From Daphnia pulex (lineage: Eukaryota; Arthropoda; Branchiopoda; Diplostraca; Daphniidae): a DNA stretch of 64,000 nucleotides. Location: the NCBI RefSeq assembly GCF_021134715.1, contig NC_060025.1, forward strand, positions 7,192,001-7,256,000. Reading direction: 5' to 3'. Positions within the stretch are counted from its first letter, which is position 1. Every line of letters starts with the position of its first letter. Positions 1 to 11,500 of this stretch are shown one piece after another. Position numbers and translations under genes: made by a program. The notes beneath the pieces were generated by a model. That model was given only the letters and a program-made list of their open reading frames with translations. It did not search any database and was not told the origin of the DNA.

Positions 1-289
1 TTCGTCAACTCTATAACGGGACATCTGTATGCACTAAGCGCTTAAACAGTGTATGAAGTCCGTTCTTTTAATTTCAAATGCCATTCGTTGAATTGTTGCG
101 CTTGGCGAGGTATATATTACACAGAGCTGGCAAGTAGATTAGAACCTTATAATGGGTCAGTAAGCATGATTCGGCGGGATTTTTGGTCATCACCGTGAAT
201 GCAAAAATGTAGCACCTAGAGACAATTGCGTGCTAATGCGACATTATATGGTTCACAACATCACTCAAAGATATACCGCTTCGAAAGTA
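1..289. other. Unique flank before the first duplicated segment
   Basis: No convincing coding exon is seen on either strand. Homology to the second IR region begins at about 290, so this stretch is the unduplicated flank. Confidence 0.5.
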
Positions 290-824
290 ATTAAATCAAT
301 AGTTCGCTAATTTCGCTTATTCACGACCATAGACCAAAAGGATTTCAGTTTCGAAAAATTACAAACATTCAATTTCCTACCAAAATAAACTGTCCTGAAA
401 AATTATTCCAAAAAATTAATTTTAAAAATCAATGTTTTTCGACATTTGAATTTTCCAGTGATATACATTTATTAGCAACAGCTGTATGTGATGGTGCTTG
501 ACGGTTGCAATAATCGGTAACAACAATTTGTATATTTTGTAAAGAACGAACAATAATTTAGTGCATTATAGGATTTGGCTTCCACCAAAAATGCTATATA
601 AAGTTGAAAATGGTGGCGGTTTTTAACAGACATTGACTCTAGATATTAGATATATTTAGGATACAAGTGAACCCCAAAATAAGCGCAGACAATTATTCTG
701 TCTGCGTAGTGCTTTAATATGGGGATCTGTGAAAGAATAAGAGAGTATATAATGTGCGTGCTTGTTATATGTCATTTTCATCGCATACAGATGAACTGAA
801 ATTGAATTATGCATGAAACATTGG

Positions 825-3800
825 TTAACAGGAGTGAACCACTCTTTTATTGAGTGATGATGAAATAATCTTGATAATTACTTCACCGCAAAAGCATAAC
901 ACGGACAATGCGAGTCCAAAGGCCAGGGCGACAAAGGCTCCGCTTAAACCAGCAAGTGTCACTCGCTGTTTGTTTGAGGCCACATCCCGCATCGGATTCA
1001 GACAACGGGACGCATCGACCATATTTCGTTTGAACCAGAAATCGACGAATCCAGCTTCGTGAGCCTTTAACAATCTGCTTGATAATTCAACAAGGTATTA
1101 GTCGGGAATAAGAATGACGCTCATTTTAAGAAATTCAAATGATTATGCTTTTCATTTAAAGATAACTTGCCCTCGGGTGTAAGGTTCAATGTCCACATTC
1201 TTCGCAACTGCCAGGCCGGCCCCAAAGCTAAAGAAGAGTTCCTTTGCGATTGTAAAATCACATTTGCCAGTTTTCTTCAAATCCAAGCCGATGTTTGTCT
1301 TCACGGTTCTATATTCCTGTATGGAGGACACAATATCTTATGTATAATTATTCAACAATTGTGTAATATGCTTGTTTCTTATATCGGTAATTCGGTATAA
1401 GTTTTACTTGGACATAAGCGCTGGATCCTTTTCGTACTCGCTCCAAACATTCCTCAGTAACGCTGCAACGTAAGTCGGGTTCCTTTCTTAGCTGATCTCC
1501 CAAATATTTGAAAATGCCTTCGTCTGCATTCTGTCCGCAAAATAAAGAATTAAGGTCATTTAATTATATTACGGTTGATTTCTTAATATAGGGCTGTAGG
1601 CTATATAGTTCTTTGACATAAACTGCTGTAGTATCTAGTAGTAGGGTAAAACAGCGAATCCGGACACGGCCCAAGAAAATGCGAATTCCGGACAAAATAA
1701 GCGATTTTTAAAGTATTGTAAATGCGATTAAACGATAAGATTATTGCCACATCTGATAAATGAGCTTTAAACTAAGAAGAAGGATACACAATTGAGCCAA
1801 AGGGCACAAAACAATATTGAAGATTAATTGAGATATCTTTAATTGAAAATTGAAATTTTCGCTTACGGTTTAAACGGTAATTCTGAGTATTCCTTGCTAG
1901 CTGACAGCTTAACGCCGTAAGGAATATCAAATATATAAACTAGAACAATCGAATAAATAATTATATGAAAAGATAGAGCTTGAAAAGCTCTACATTATTA
2001 TATAAACATTTGTCAAGATTGTGTAGAATTAAACGAAACTACAGCATAAAAAGAAAATGTTTACATTTTTCGAATGTTCGGACAGCTGATGCGAATGTCG
2101 GACAGAAAATTTTCTTAAAATTAAATTTTAGTTATTTTATTATAATTGCACATCAATCGACGTAGAATTTTGAGACAAATCGATTGATGTGCAATTTGCA
2201 TACGTTTAATTGCGTAATTTTAACATTATATGCGAAAAAAGATTAAAGTGGCTGAGGATCGAACCTGGCCAGATCCAAGAATATTGTCCCTGCTTTCTTT
2301 TTTTTAATTCTATTTTTTATTCGCATGGTTTTAAAGAACGTAGGGTTTTTGTGATGATCTTCAAAATTTTATGATTTTATGTTAATAATTCACTTACATA
2401 ATTGCTTCTATATCTCAAAAAGCTGTACCTTACGTCCGAAGTTTTTTTTTGTAAAATACTTAAGACTTTTTCGTTATTTTGCTTTAATTAAGTAAATATA
2501 TCCCTTCATAGTGGGTATTAACCAAGAAAATTGTAAAAATAGTTAAATATTCCCCCCCAAAATCTAAATGTGCCATTCTAATCCTGCTCCCATAAGGGAC
2601 CGTGATGCAAAATCCGGACAGTCTCATCACAAGCTATAGGCCTACTCATTATTTTCTAAGAATTTTATCATAATAACGGTTGGTATGGCTCTGTGGATGA
2701 AGTCTAGCGTGATAACATTGAGGGTTGGGGTTCAAATCCCGAAAATGATGGGATTTACATATAATTTTCATATCAGATTATCCAACGTAGAATATAGCAG
2801 GTTAATTCATAATAAACATGAGGTTTCATTTCTAAAATTTACTTTTACATATGTTTGAATTTATAAGACGATACATATCAAAAAATTTATCAGGTAGGAA
2901 GAGTTTTGAACTCTAGTTCATCGGCAACTTTAGGTACTACCATATACGGTCTTACCACTGAGCTAATTCGACTTTGAAAATTCGATCTATCTCAATGATG
3001 TTAATTAAGTCTAGTATTTACCAATAAGCTGTTATGTATGCATACAAAATGTAGAACATCATACCGATATGTAATGAAGATACAACTCACGAGTATCTTT
3101 GAGAAAATTCCTCATATAAATATTGTATTTTAATTGATTCGAACCACAGTTTCCCAGCATCGTAGTCTAAGATGCTACCTCTAAGCCATCCCATTACTTA
3201 TGAAACAATAGTAAAATGGATGTTATGGTAATCTGCAGTTTCGCTGTCCGGAATTCGCATCGTGGGCTCAAATGGGGGAACAACGCCATTAATATAGTTA
3301 ATAATATGAACGCTTTATTATATTTATGTAGCTCAAATTGTAGAGGGCATTATTCTGAATCTGTCTATACCAAGTTTTATTTTAAAAACATTTATTTGAA
3401 ATAAGTATTAATTCTTCGATATTTCGTTAGATCCGGACATTCGCAACACGTATGTCAGGCTTAACAATAAGATTTCTCGAAAATTCTACCACCGATTTTA
3501 GTTTAGTTTTTTATTAAAGTATTCTGGGCTTATTTGCTTCAGTAAAAGTTAGGTAACCTAATGATATATAAAATATTTATAAAAAATCATTTTTCTGTTG
3601 CTTGGCAGTTTTGAACTCAAGTTAAAACTTTCAGGCAGACGAAAAATGGATTTGACAGATCAATGTTTTGATTTTTCAAATCAAAAAATCTTAATATATT
3701 TCCATTGCACCATACCTGATGCCTTAAGCAATTCGATTCAGAATTAAAAACTGAATCAAATGAAAAAATTATTTTTTGAAAATATTTCTGTCCGGAATTC

Positions 3801-5408
3801 GAATTTTTGTCCGGGGCATTCGCATTTTGTCCGAACATTCGCATTTCGGATTTACACACAAACGCCATAAGAAAGCTTAATAAGAAAAACGATGTCCGGA
3901 TTCGCTGTTTTACCCTATATGAACTGACCGAAAAAAGAAGATCTGGAGACCATCCTCGGTTGACAGTGATTTTGATTTTAGAGTTTTTGGGTATGTCGTA
4001 AACGGATCGAATTAACGGCTTGTAATTAGGTGACGTTACAAATGAGATGAGGACGCTACTGTAAGCCGTCACCAGAACGAAACAAGCGACGCACCAAGTG
4101 CCGGCCAGAACGCGAATGGTCAACCTTTGATCGCGGCTCGTTCCACCTTGAGCTAGCAGACCTGTTAAGACGCGGAACGATATGCAAATTAAGGTGTAAT
4201 AAGAATGGGAATTCTTTGAGAGTCTCTTTTATACATTACCCTGAGATAAAATAACTCCAAATACATACTGAAAGGCTCCGCCAATATCTTCAAAAAGTTT
4301 GCCTAAATGAGCTTGATTGTTCCTCCTTTCTGAATTCTTCATGAATTCCGAAATGAAATGGCTGATGCCGTATAGGCAGAGCATGGTTGCCGTCATCGAA
4401 GCCACCAAAAAGATCCAGATCTGTATAAGACACGATTGAACATTAGCATCTGATAATACACACATCTCTGCATCAATTGGAGTTGGACCTGTCCCTGGAA
4501 TGGCTTCCAAACAGCATTGACGTCCACTTCTGAACTCGGCATCGGAATGACAAGACCAAATTGACCGATAACAAATGGATAAGGGAAGTTGAGTTTCTGG
4601 AAACGGCTGTATGTTGCAACGACCCCTCCTAATAATATTTCGGCTCTCTAAAAATACACAACCAAAGAAAAGAAAACCTTTTCTTTTGAGCATTGTTTAG
4701 AGATCAAATAACTATTATAGCATTCAATTTTCCATTAAATTTTAATTTTGTTATGGAGGCCAAATCGACTGTTACCTATTATACGTGCACATAAACTACA
4801 TGATATTTATCGTTTATTAGTTATTACCCCTTCAAGGATATAGCTCATAAGACCTTTTCCGGCAGCATTATTCTCGACGCTGTATATGTTGTCTGGCATA
4901 ATTTCAAATCTGCAATAAATGTATGCCTTTTTAAATTATGGAATCATGAGGTTATATCGCTCAATGAATAATGAATACTACAACATGCAAGCAATCCAAA
5001 ATTTTTAATAGGAAAATACATGAACACTTGATGGAAAACTTACTTGAAATTCATAGTGCGAGAGAGCCATAGAAGAACTGGAACGGCAACTCCTCCAAGT
5101 TTGATGATATGGTTACTGGAGTTTCTTACAACATTAAATACCGGAGGAAGCTGAAATGGCACAAATATACATGCATTGTACAATTGCGACAAGAACAATT
5201 TTTGAAAAAATATGTTTATAATAATATCTGATGATTGGTATAAGCTCACATGAAGCATTACGACGCGGAGTAATGTTTGGTTATCGGTACCATAACCTCC
5301 TCGTAAATTGTTGCCTTGGATTTCAAAATCATCAACATAAGTTGTACAATCGTAAATTCGAGTCAGCATTAGCAGAATAATCGCAGATTTCAGTATGGGT
5401 GATGACAT
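825..5408 (-). CDS. Ionotropic receptor (IR/iGluR superfamily), copy A
   Basis: This is a divergent ionotropic-glutamate-receptor-like channel of the arthropod IR family, likely a chemosensory plasma-membrane cation channel subunit. Nine exons read on the minus strand: 5408-5250, 5150-5044, 4909-4828, 4647-4489, 4420-4240, 4161-3929, 1530-1408, 1316-1171 and 1074-825. Together they encode 479 aa with a continuous phase. The start has a hydrophobic signal-like segment (ILLMLTRIYDC). The ligand-binding S1 lobe contains LRVVMLHLPPVF and the RAEILLGGVVATYSRF region with the conserved Arg. M1 starts at IWIFLVASMTATMLCLYG (about 170-190), followed by the pore loop ending in SQG, and M3 with AYSSVLISFVTSP. 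The S2 lobe lies in exons 7-9, and the last membrane helix is LSGAFVALAFGLALSVLCF (about 438-460). There is no long amino-terminal domain, as is usual for divergent IRs. Intron 6 holds a transposon. Intron 8 appears to use a GC donor (GG|GCAAGT). The ligand cannot be predicted. Confidence 0.9.
2235..2290 (-). other. tRNA-like 3' half inside the transposon
   Basis: On the minus strand a perfect Pol III B-box, GGTTCGATCC (2256-2265), is followed by a CAGCCAC acceptor-like segment and then a T run. The D-arm side is not recognisable and the T-stem pairing is imperfect. It is therefore a tRNA-derived remnant rather than a working tRNA gene. Confidence 0.45.
2678..2752 (+). other. tRNA-like sequence inside the transposon
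   Basis: A TGGCTCTGTGGATGA segment resembles an A-box (about 2685-2700). It lies about 30 bases before a perfect B-box, GGTTCAAATCC (2729-2739), with CCC after it and GGG before it able to pair as a T-stem. The acceptor stem does not pair convincingly. It is probably a tRNA-derived pseudogene. Confidence 0.5.
2895..2974 (-). other. tRNA-like sequence inside the transposon
   Basis: On the minus strand TAGCTCAGTGGTAAGA (2950-2965) is a near-canonical tRNA D-arm/A-box. It is followed after a spacer by GAGTTCAAAACTC (2901-2913), a self-complementary T-arm-like hairpin with a B-box. Acceptor pairing is poor and the B-box deviates by one base. It is likely a degenerate tRNA. Confidence 0.5.
3134..3198 (-). 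other. tRNA-like sequence inside the transposon
   Basis: On the minus strand TGGCTTAGAGGTAGCA (3173-3188) reads as a D-arm/A-box. It is followed by a 5-bp anticodon-type stem GCATC/GATGC with a 9-base loop, then GGTTCGAATC (3136-3145), a perfect B-box. This is the most complete of the four tRNA-like units. The acceptor stem is not clearly paired, so function is doubtful. Confidence 0.55.
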
Positions 5409-6216
5409 GGTGACTGAGGAAAGCGGGGTTCACGAAATCTTTTATCTAAAATATCGTGATTAGTTTATACCTTAAAATAACAAATAAAACGCTATTGAAA
5501 GTAGAAATAGAACGAATCAAAAGGTTCCGATATTAATACTTGGATTATTTTCTTTCAAGTTAACGTGCCGAAGAAGTTGTTTCTGGGCAGCTGTTGTCAA
5601 AGGAGCTCAGCGCAACTATAACAGGAAAAACAAGTTCGATTCTCTTAAGTACTTTCCGATTAAGAGAGAGAGATAGAGCAGAAAAGTTTTGGCTAGTCTG
5701 TGTCTCATGTCTAGTTTTGACAAGAGATTGAACAGGCATCTCGTCAATAGAAAACAAAGACAGTTGGCCATACATCACGAAGGAGTGGCATATAAGTATA
5801 AGTATATCTGCATTGTAACGAAAAAGAAATGATCCAGAGAGAATTTAAAAAAAAAAATAAAGCCAATCATTTCCCGGCATATCAATCCGCGATTGATTGA
5901 CAGCAATGCGGGGCCGTTTTCTTTTTTTGTGTTGTGACAGCTCTCTTTTCAAAACGAATGTTGCAACAAGACAGATGCACGCGGAATCGGATGTAAAGCC
6001 ATCATTTTGGATAGGTTTGATGATGGCTTCAACATCTCCCAAAAAATGTCGAAATCGCTTATCAAATTCTTTTGGAGCTGCAAAACAAAGAACATTACGC
6101 ATTACAAAGACAGCGATTTATTTGATTTTCAAATATCCTGTGGCGATTCGGAAAAAACGCCCCAAATTAATCATTATTCTCCGATTGATTTCCTTAAAGT
6201 TCTTTTTTCCTTTCTT
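5409..6216. other. Duplicated upstream region of IR-A (putative promoter)
   Basis: This stretch is shared with 28708-29532 upstream of IR-B and so travelled with the gene. It contains A/T-rich runs and a GA-rich stretch. An open minus-strand frame of about 80 codons near 5850-6100 is partly preserved in both copies (DVEAIIKPIQNDGFTSDS), but the opposite strand is also open and neither matches a known domain. It is treated here as regulatory DNA with an uncertain small exon. Confidence 0.4.
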
Positions 6217-8595
6217 TTCTATCGCTTGACGTTGTACGATACCGGCCTCTATCGTCGATTTGGAAAACTAGGCAAGCTTTGATTGTAGACTGTATAGTTT
6301 TATAGGATAGGAAAATGCAAAGTACCGAGTGAAAACCATCAATCCCATATACGCGCATATACGGAAGCAAGCCCCCCTTTTTTTATTTTAGAATGCGACA
6401 GCTTTCACTCGACCTCATTGACAAAACACAGCGAATCTATTTCTATTCAAAACAGAAATAAACAGATTTCTTTTGTTGTCTCATCGTAACATGCAGGAAC
6501 TCCGGCCAAAACAGATGAGGAAGCGAAGAAAGAAAAGACAAATATCATTCATTGTCTGATTTTCTCTTCTGGCAGAGAATGTTAACGATCCACTCACGAA
6601 TGTGATTTTCACGCGTAACGACCTAATTAGCATGCGCCAACATTCGACCTACCTCCGCTATACACTCAACGTGCTCGCAATCAGTTCGATCGTCATTTGT
6701 TAAATATAATAACATTGCCGAGAGAATATAAGCTTTCTCTAATTTATGCGTGCGCATTGAAAGTGCCTTGGCATGTATGCATAAAGCGTTTGATATTGAT
6801 CACAGTTCGATTCGGTGGTGACAGCGGCCGTTAAATAATGGCGTGGATCTTTATCCCGCGTTCATCCCGATTGAGGAATATCACGAAGAGTGGATTTCTT
6901 TGTTGACCAGTCGATATCCGGACTGATGGTCAGCGACTATTAAAAAAACTTTCTTTATTCCAATAATATTTCACCTTCTGTTTTGCGAGAGCCAAGTGAT
7001 ATGGCATCGCAGAGAGATTCAACGTATTCAGAACAAGGCTGCTGTCCCGGCAAGCATGAACGAACGGGCCCCGCGTATAGTCTTTTTTTTTTGTTTTACT
7101 TTTTCTTGTCACGCTCATGACATAGCGATGCGTGCACTTTCTCATCCGCAATTCGACAACATCAAAATGTGTAACATAAGTAGACATCTGCAGTTGAAAT
7201 CTCAGGTGGGCCGATTTCCAGCGTGACACATATAATAATAATCATTCTCCAGCAGTTCTTATAGACCTTGTCGCGCCTATCCGTTCAAGCGGACGTGAAA
7301 GCATTGTCTCCGTCAACTCGGTCTAGCACACTTCTCACGCCTTGATATTATTATTATACACCGGCGTTTAATTCGAAAGAGATGCAGACAAGGTGTGTGT
7401 ATATATATGGTTGTCGGTGGCCGATCTGTCAATTCAATGGAAAAATTTCCCGTCGGCGAGTTCATCACAACTTCCGGAGAAAACACAAGTGAAAGAAAAG
7501 AGAAACAACGAGCGTCTATAGTAGTATTGGCGTCGACAGTATCAGTTGATGAATGAATGAGAGAAAAGAGTTCCCACCTGAAAGGTATCTCAATGGATAT
7601 TTGCTTCCGTTCCTGAAGAATGAGGTTGCCCAGCATTGGAAATCACCAAATTCCCTATACCACGTTATTCAAAATCAAATTTAATTGTAGAATTATTATG
7701 ATGCGCTCAAGTATTTTAATACCATCGTCAGAATGCTGTCCATGAGCTTTGATGTACATTTTCTTCGTATTATTTTTGCGAAATCTTTATGTGAATTGTG
7801 AAGAGCCCCTATTCACATTTCTGCTTTGAATAACAATGGGGTTGCTCAATCACGCTGTCCCGTGAGGCAGCTCATCCTGCAAAGAATGCCAAAAGACCTT
7901 TAACTGGATGATGAACTTTAATTTGATAGGTGACATGCGCAGCAGCAGGGAAAGGTTAGACTGCGGGTTAGCACCTGCGCCAACTTCCAGAGAGATATTG
8001 TATGTTTGCCAACTGCGTGATGACACGTCTAACGAAAATTCCCCCCCTGTAATTTCTTCATTCCGAATGCCGAAAAAGTCGTTCTGAACGCCAGGATTTT
8101 CTTTCAACTGCCTTGACCTTTTAATTACGTGGGCCGAACATGGTGACGAGCGCATAGTCTATGATATGATTTCAGGTCACAACAGAAAAAGACAATTAAA
8201 CTGACATTAGCCCATGACATAGTTCTAATAACTTTTTTTTCTTCCATGCAGTTATATGGGACACATCGTGAATCTTTCTCGTCACGCATCGTTGTTTGAA
8301 ATCTTTGAAATGTTACGTGTGTCACTCCCGCCCGCGCTGTAGGCATGACTGTCGTCAAGCAATGTCAAAACAAACCCAAAAGAAAAGGCGTCGTTGCCAA
8401 GGGGCGTTATTGGGGCCACGGTGCTTAATAATATATATTTGTTTTTTGGTCAAATATGGTACAATTGTAAGGTAGGTCAACTGATTGTTTTATATATAAT
8501 ATATAAGCTCCACTTAGCAACAACAGTTATTATTACAATGGGGGGGGGGGAATCAATAATTGTAAAAATTGTAAAATGATCTAGAATGAATCTCG
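6217..8595. other. Intergenic region, no gene recognised
   Basis: Only short overlapping frames without family resemblance are seen on both strands. The region separates the 5' side of IR-A from the 3' end of the RhoGEF gene. It contains T-runs and a G-run near 8538-8549. Confidence 0.5.
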
Positions 8596-11500
8596 TCAGT
8601 TGATCATCATGACGTGAGGTAAGGCGTTCCGGCGCTGCTTCCACCGGCCGAGACCCAGGCTGAGGGTCCGTAACCTGTGCAGCCACTGCTGGGTCTGGCC
8701 GGCTTCGATCGTCTGGCAAATGAACGACTCTTTGGTGACGATGTGATGGATCTCGAAGAAGTTGGGCAGTTCGTCCGCCTCGCTGCTGATTGTGCAGTAG
8801 GAGAGCATCAGAGGATCCTGATGAAATCAAATGTAATTTGATCACCTGGACAGATATATAAAAAAGAAGGAGTAGGGGGTACTGAACTCACCCTATAAAT
8901 AGAAGGTCCAGGTCTGGCATTCTTGACGTCTTTGATGAGGACGACTGCGGCTTCTTGGACGGTTGGTTTCACGCCAAACGTCACTGGGGCGCTGTCGGCC
9001 ACGGTTTCTCCGCCCAGCTCGAAGACGTTGGTCTTGTTGCTGTCCTGGATTTTGATTTCATTTCGAATGTACGTAAGAGAGAGAGAGAGAGAGAGACGGG
9101 TGAGAAAGTCGGCAACGAAAGAAGAAAAAAAAGAGAGTGTTGTACTTGTCAAATATATTCAAAAAAGCAAAGCCATACTTGGTGGTTGAGAGTGACGAGG
9201 CCCATCCAGACGTTCTGCCATTTGAGAGTGCGGCCTCGGCTGCGGGTGGTGGTCAAAAGCAGTTCACCCGGCTGCGTCAGTTTCACGTAGCCCTCCATTA
9301 CCAACTGGGCAGCGGCGTTGTCCGACCAACCGAGGCAATCCATCGCCAACTGCGGGCCAACAACAAACAACAAGATGGACGATGATGAGAAAACCACCAT
9401 GGTCGGCGGTCGTCGTTTTTTTTTGAAAATGTGTGTGTTGGTTACTTATTTTTTCTTCTCTTTTTTTTTCTTCTTTTGGTCACGCACGCCGGCCGAAAGT
9501 GTATGTGTGTGTGCATAGAAATACATTGGCGTCATGTCTTACCTTGCGTAACCGAAGGTTCATCAACTCTTCGCCGGATGGCCGCTGCATGCTGCTCGAG
9601 TTGGCTGAAGCGTTGTTGGCGTTGAGATTGGGCACCGAGTAACCGCGCCGCCACGGTCGGGAAACAGTTCCAAGTTCTTTGGCCTCCTGTGATTGCGCGT
9701 TCATTTTTTCACGTTCAATAAACACCGTTCAATGGAGAAAGAAAATTTTTAATCATAATTCGTCGAGCGTGAATAGGAAAAGCAGCAGCCGAGCTGGTTA
9801 TTATTACCGCGTTGATGGCCGTCAGGTAGGATTCCACTTTGGCCTGGGCCTCGCGCAAAGCTTCGCGCATCTCCACGTCCTGCTGGGCAGTGGCGCGGAG
9901 CAATCTCCCCAAAAGTAGCGGATATTTGGTGATCCTTTGAACGGGAACCTGCCAATGTTTGACGATGAAAACCAACAAACGAAACAAAAATGTGTTGAAT
10001 AATTTTTCGCAGGTGGGACCGACGATGACGACGATGATTTCATACCATGAGGAAAGCGTGCAGATCCATCCGCCGGAGGGCCGGATTCTCCAGCTGAGAC
10101 GCTCGCAAGAAGATGCGCAACAATTCGCGTTCCTTTTCCAGCGTGGATAGCAACAGCGAGGCCTCACCCTGGTTGCAAAAAGTGACGAGGTCGTTTATTT
10201 TATGACAATGAGAAATGGTGATGACGTTGGCGGATTTCTTACGGAGCGGACGCAGTAACGACGAAAGGCGTCCATCATCTCCTCGGTTTCTTTGTCCAAG
10301 AAGAGACGGGCGACGTCGACCGTCAGGAGGTCCTCGTCGCCTTGTTCCAGGGCGATCTCGACGGCTTCGCGCAGTCGCTGGCCAAACCGCTGGCTCTGCC
10401 CGCTCAATTCCGTCACGTTCAGGAACACGGCATCTGAAATAAGGCATAAAAAAGTGACATCATTAAATTTCATTCCCAACAAAAATCCTGTAAAGACAAA
10501 CGAAGCGAATTTGGCCGAAGGTGAAGTCGTCATTTTCTCAACAGATTGGAACTGATTCCAGACAATAACGGCTGTACATATAATATGATACGCAATTTCG
10601 ACCTGGTTTCCCATCGTCATCATCGTCGTTCACCCGTCAGCAGCCAGCAGTTCCGGACTACTTGGCATTGTGTCGCACGCCACCCACATGACCGTTCACT
10701 CGGTTTCTCTCTTTCTCTCTCTCCTACTGTACACATGTATACGTAGAGTGAATGCAACTCTCATCATCATCTCCCCCCGTGAATATTTGTTTGATGTTGC
10801 AGTAGCCGCCCATATTAGGTCTTGGCTTAGGTCGTTAAGACGACGGCGGCCGCATAAATCAGCGTCACGAAACGGGCCCAAAGTTAGCAGCAGGAAAACA
10901 AACGAGAAAAGATAAAAAAGCTAAAAAAGATTTGTGGCGCCGCTGGTGGTTCAACAGCCACCACGACCGCCAACGTCAAATTCGCCACTCTCTCTCTCTC
11001 TTTGGCTGTGGCCGACGTTTTGATCCCCTTTTTTTTATTTTATTAGACATTCTTTATTATTATACATTTTTTGTGTTGTTCCCCCCCCTCGAGACTTTTC
11101 CCTTCTTATTGTTGTTTTTTTCTTATTCTTACCTAATTGGCGTAGAGGAACAAGGCCGGCGACTAGTAAGGGCTTGTATAATTCGTCTTGAAGGACGCGC
11201 AAGTCACGACCGTAGCGAACTTCCGTCTCCAACAGCTCGGCCAGCACTTCGCGACGCTCGCAGCGACGCCGAGCGCATCGGTGACACACCAAACTGTCGT
11301 GCCTGGAAAAAAACAAATGAAACACACACACCCATGTCAATAATGTTGCATTGTTGTCGTTGTTGAATTTTTGTTCTTACTCTTCTTGATCCGGCTCCAG
11401 CGGTTGGTCACAGTCGACACACCACGGGATAGCGGCCGGACCGTCTTGGCCGCTGCTGGGCAAAGTGGTGGTCGACGATCCTTCCGTCGTTGTATGGGTC

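Larger units (their letters stand above)
1644..3915. mobile_element. Non-autonomous TA-flanked DNA transposon in IR-A intron 6
   Basis: The element starts GGGTAAAACAGCGAATCCGG and ends with the reverse complement of the same sequence, giving 23-bp perfect terminal inverted repeats. It is bordered by TA on both sides (1642-1643 and 3916-3917). The paralogous intron in IR-B lacks it and reads straight through with a short TA-rich run, which is an empty-site control. A TA target duplication suggests the Tc1/mariner/pogo group, but no transposase frame longer than about 60 codons is visible, so it is non-autonomous. Internally it contains repeated TGTCCGG/ATTCGC motifs related to the inverted repeat and four tRNA-like sequences. 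It sits in an intron, so the receptor frame is untouched. Confidence 0.88.
290..6216. repeat. Segmental duplication, copy A of the IR unit
   Basis: This block recurs in the same orientation at 25875-29532. The match covers all nine IR exons, the introns, about 500 bp downstream and about 800 bp upstream of the gene. It starts at a shared ATTAAATCAAT (290 and 25875) and ends in a T-rich tract. The copies differ by scattered substitutions and small indels, and by a 2.27-kb transposon present only here (1644-3915). The high similarity of introns as well as exons shows a DNA-level duplication rather than retroposition. Confidence 0.9.

Noticed and set aside
2678-3198. Functional tRNA genes
   Set aside because: B-boxes and some D-arms are good, but none of the four shows a paired seven-base acceptor stem together with a normal seven-base anticodon loop. 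They are called tRNA-like only.
3617-4123. Continuation of the IR exon into the transposon
   Set aside because: The frame stays open past 3929 by chance. The IR-B paralogue and phase continuity place the donor (TCG|GTCAGT) at 3929, before the element.
8477-8845. Minus-strand frame of 122 codons near the RhoGEF end
   Set aside because: It overlaps the last RhoGEF exon in another frame; the correct frame gives the end of the PH domain and a TGA at 8596.
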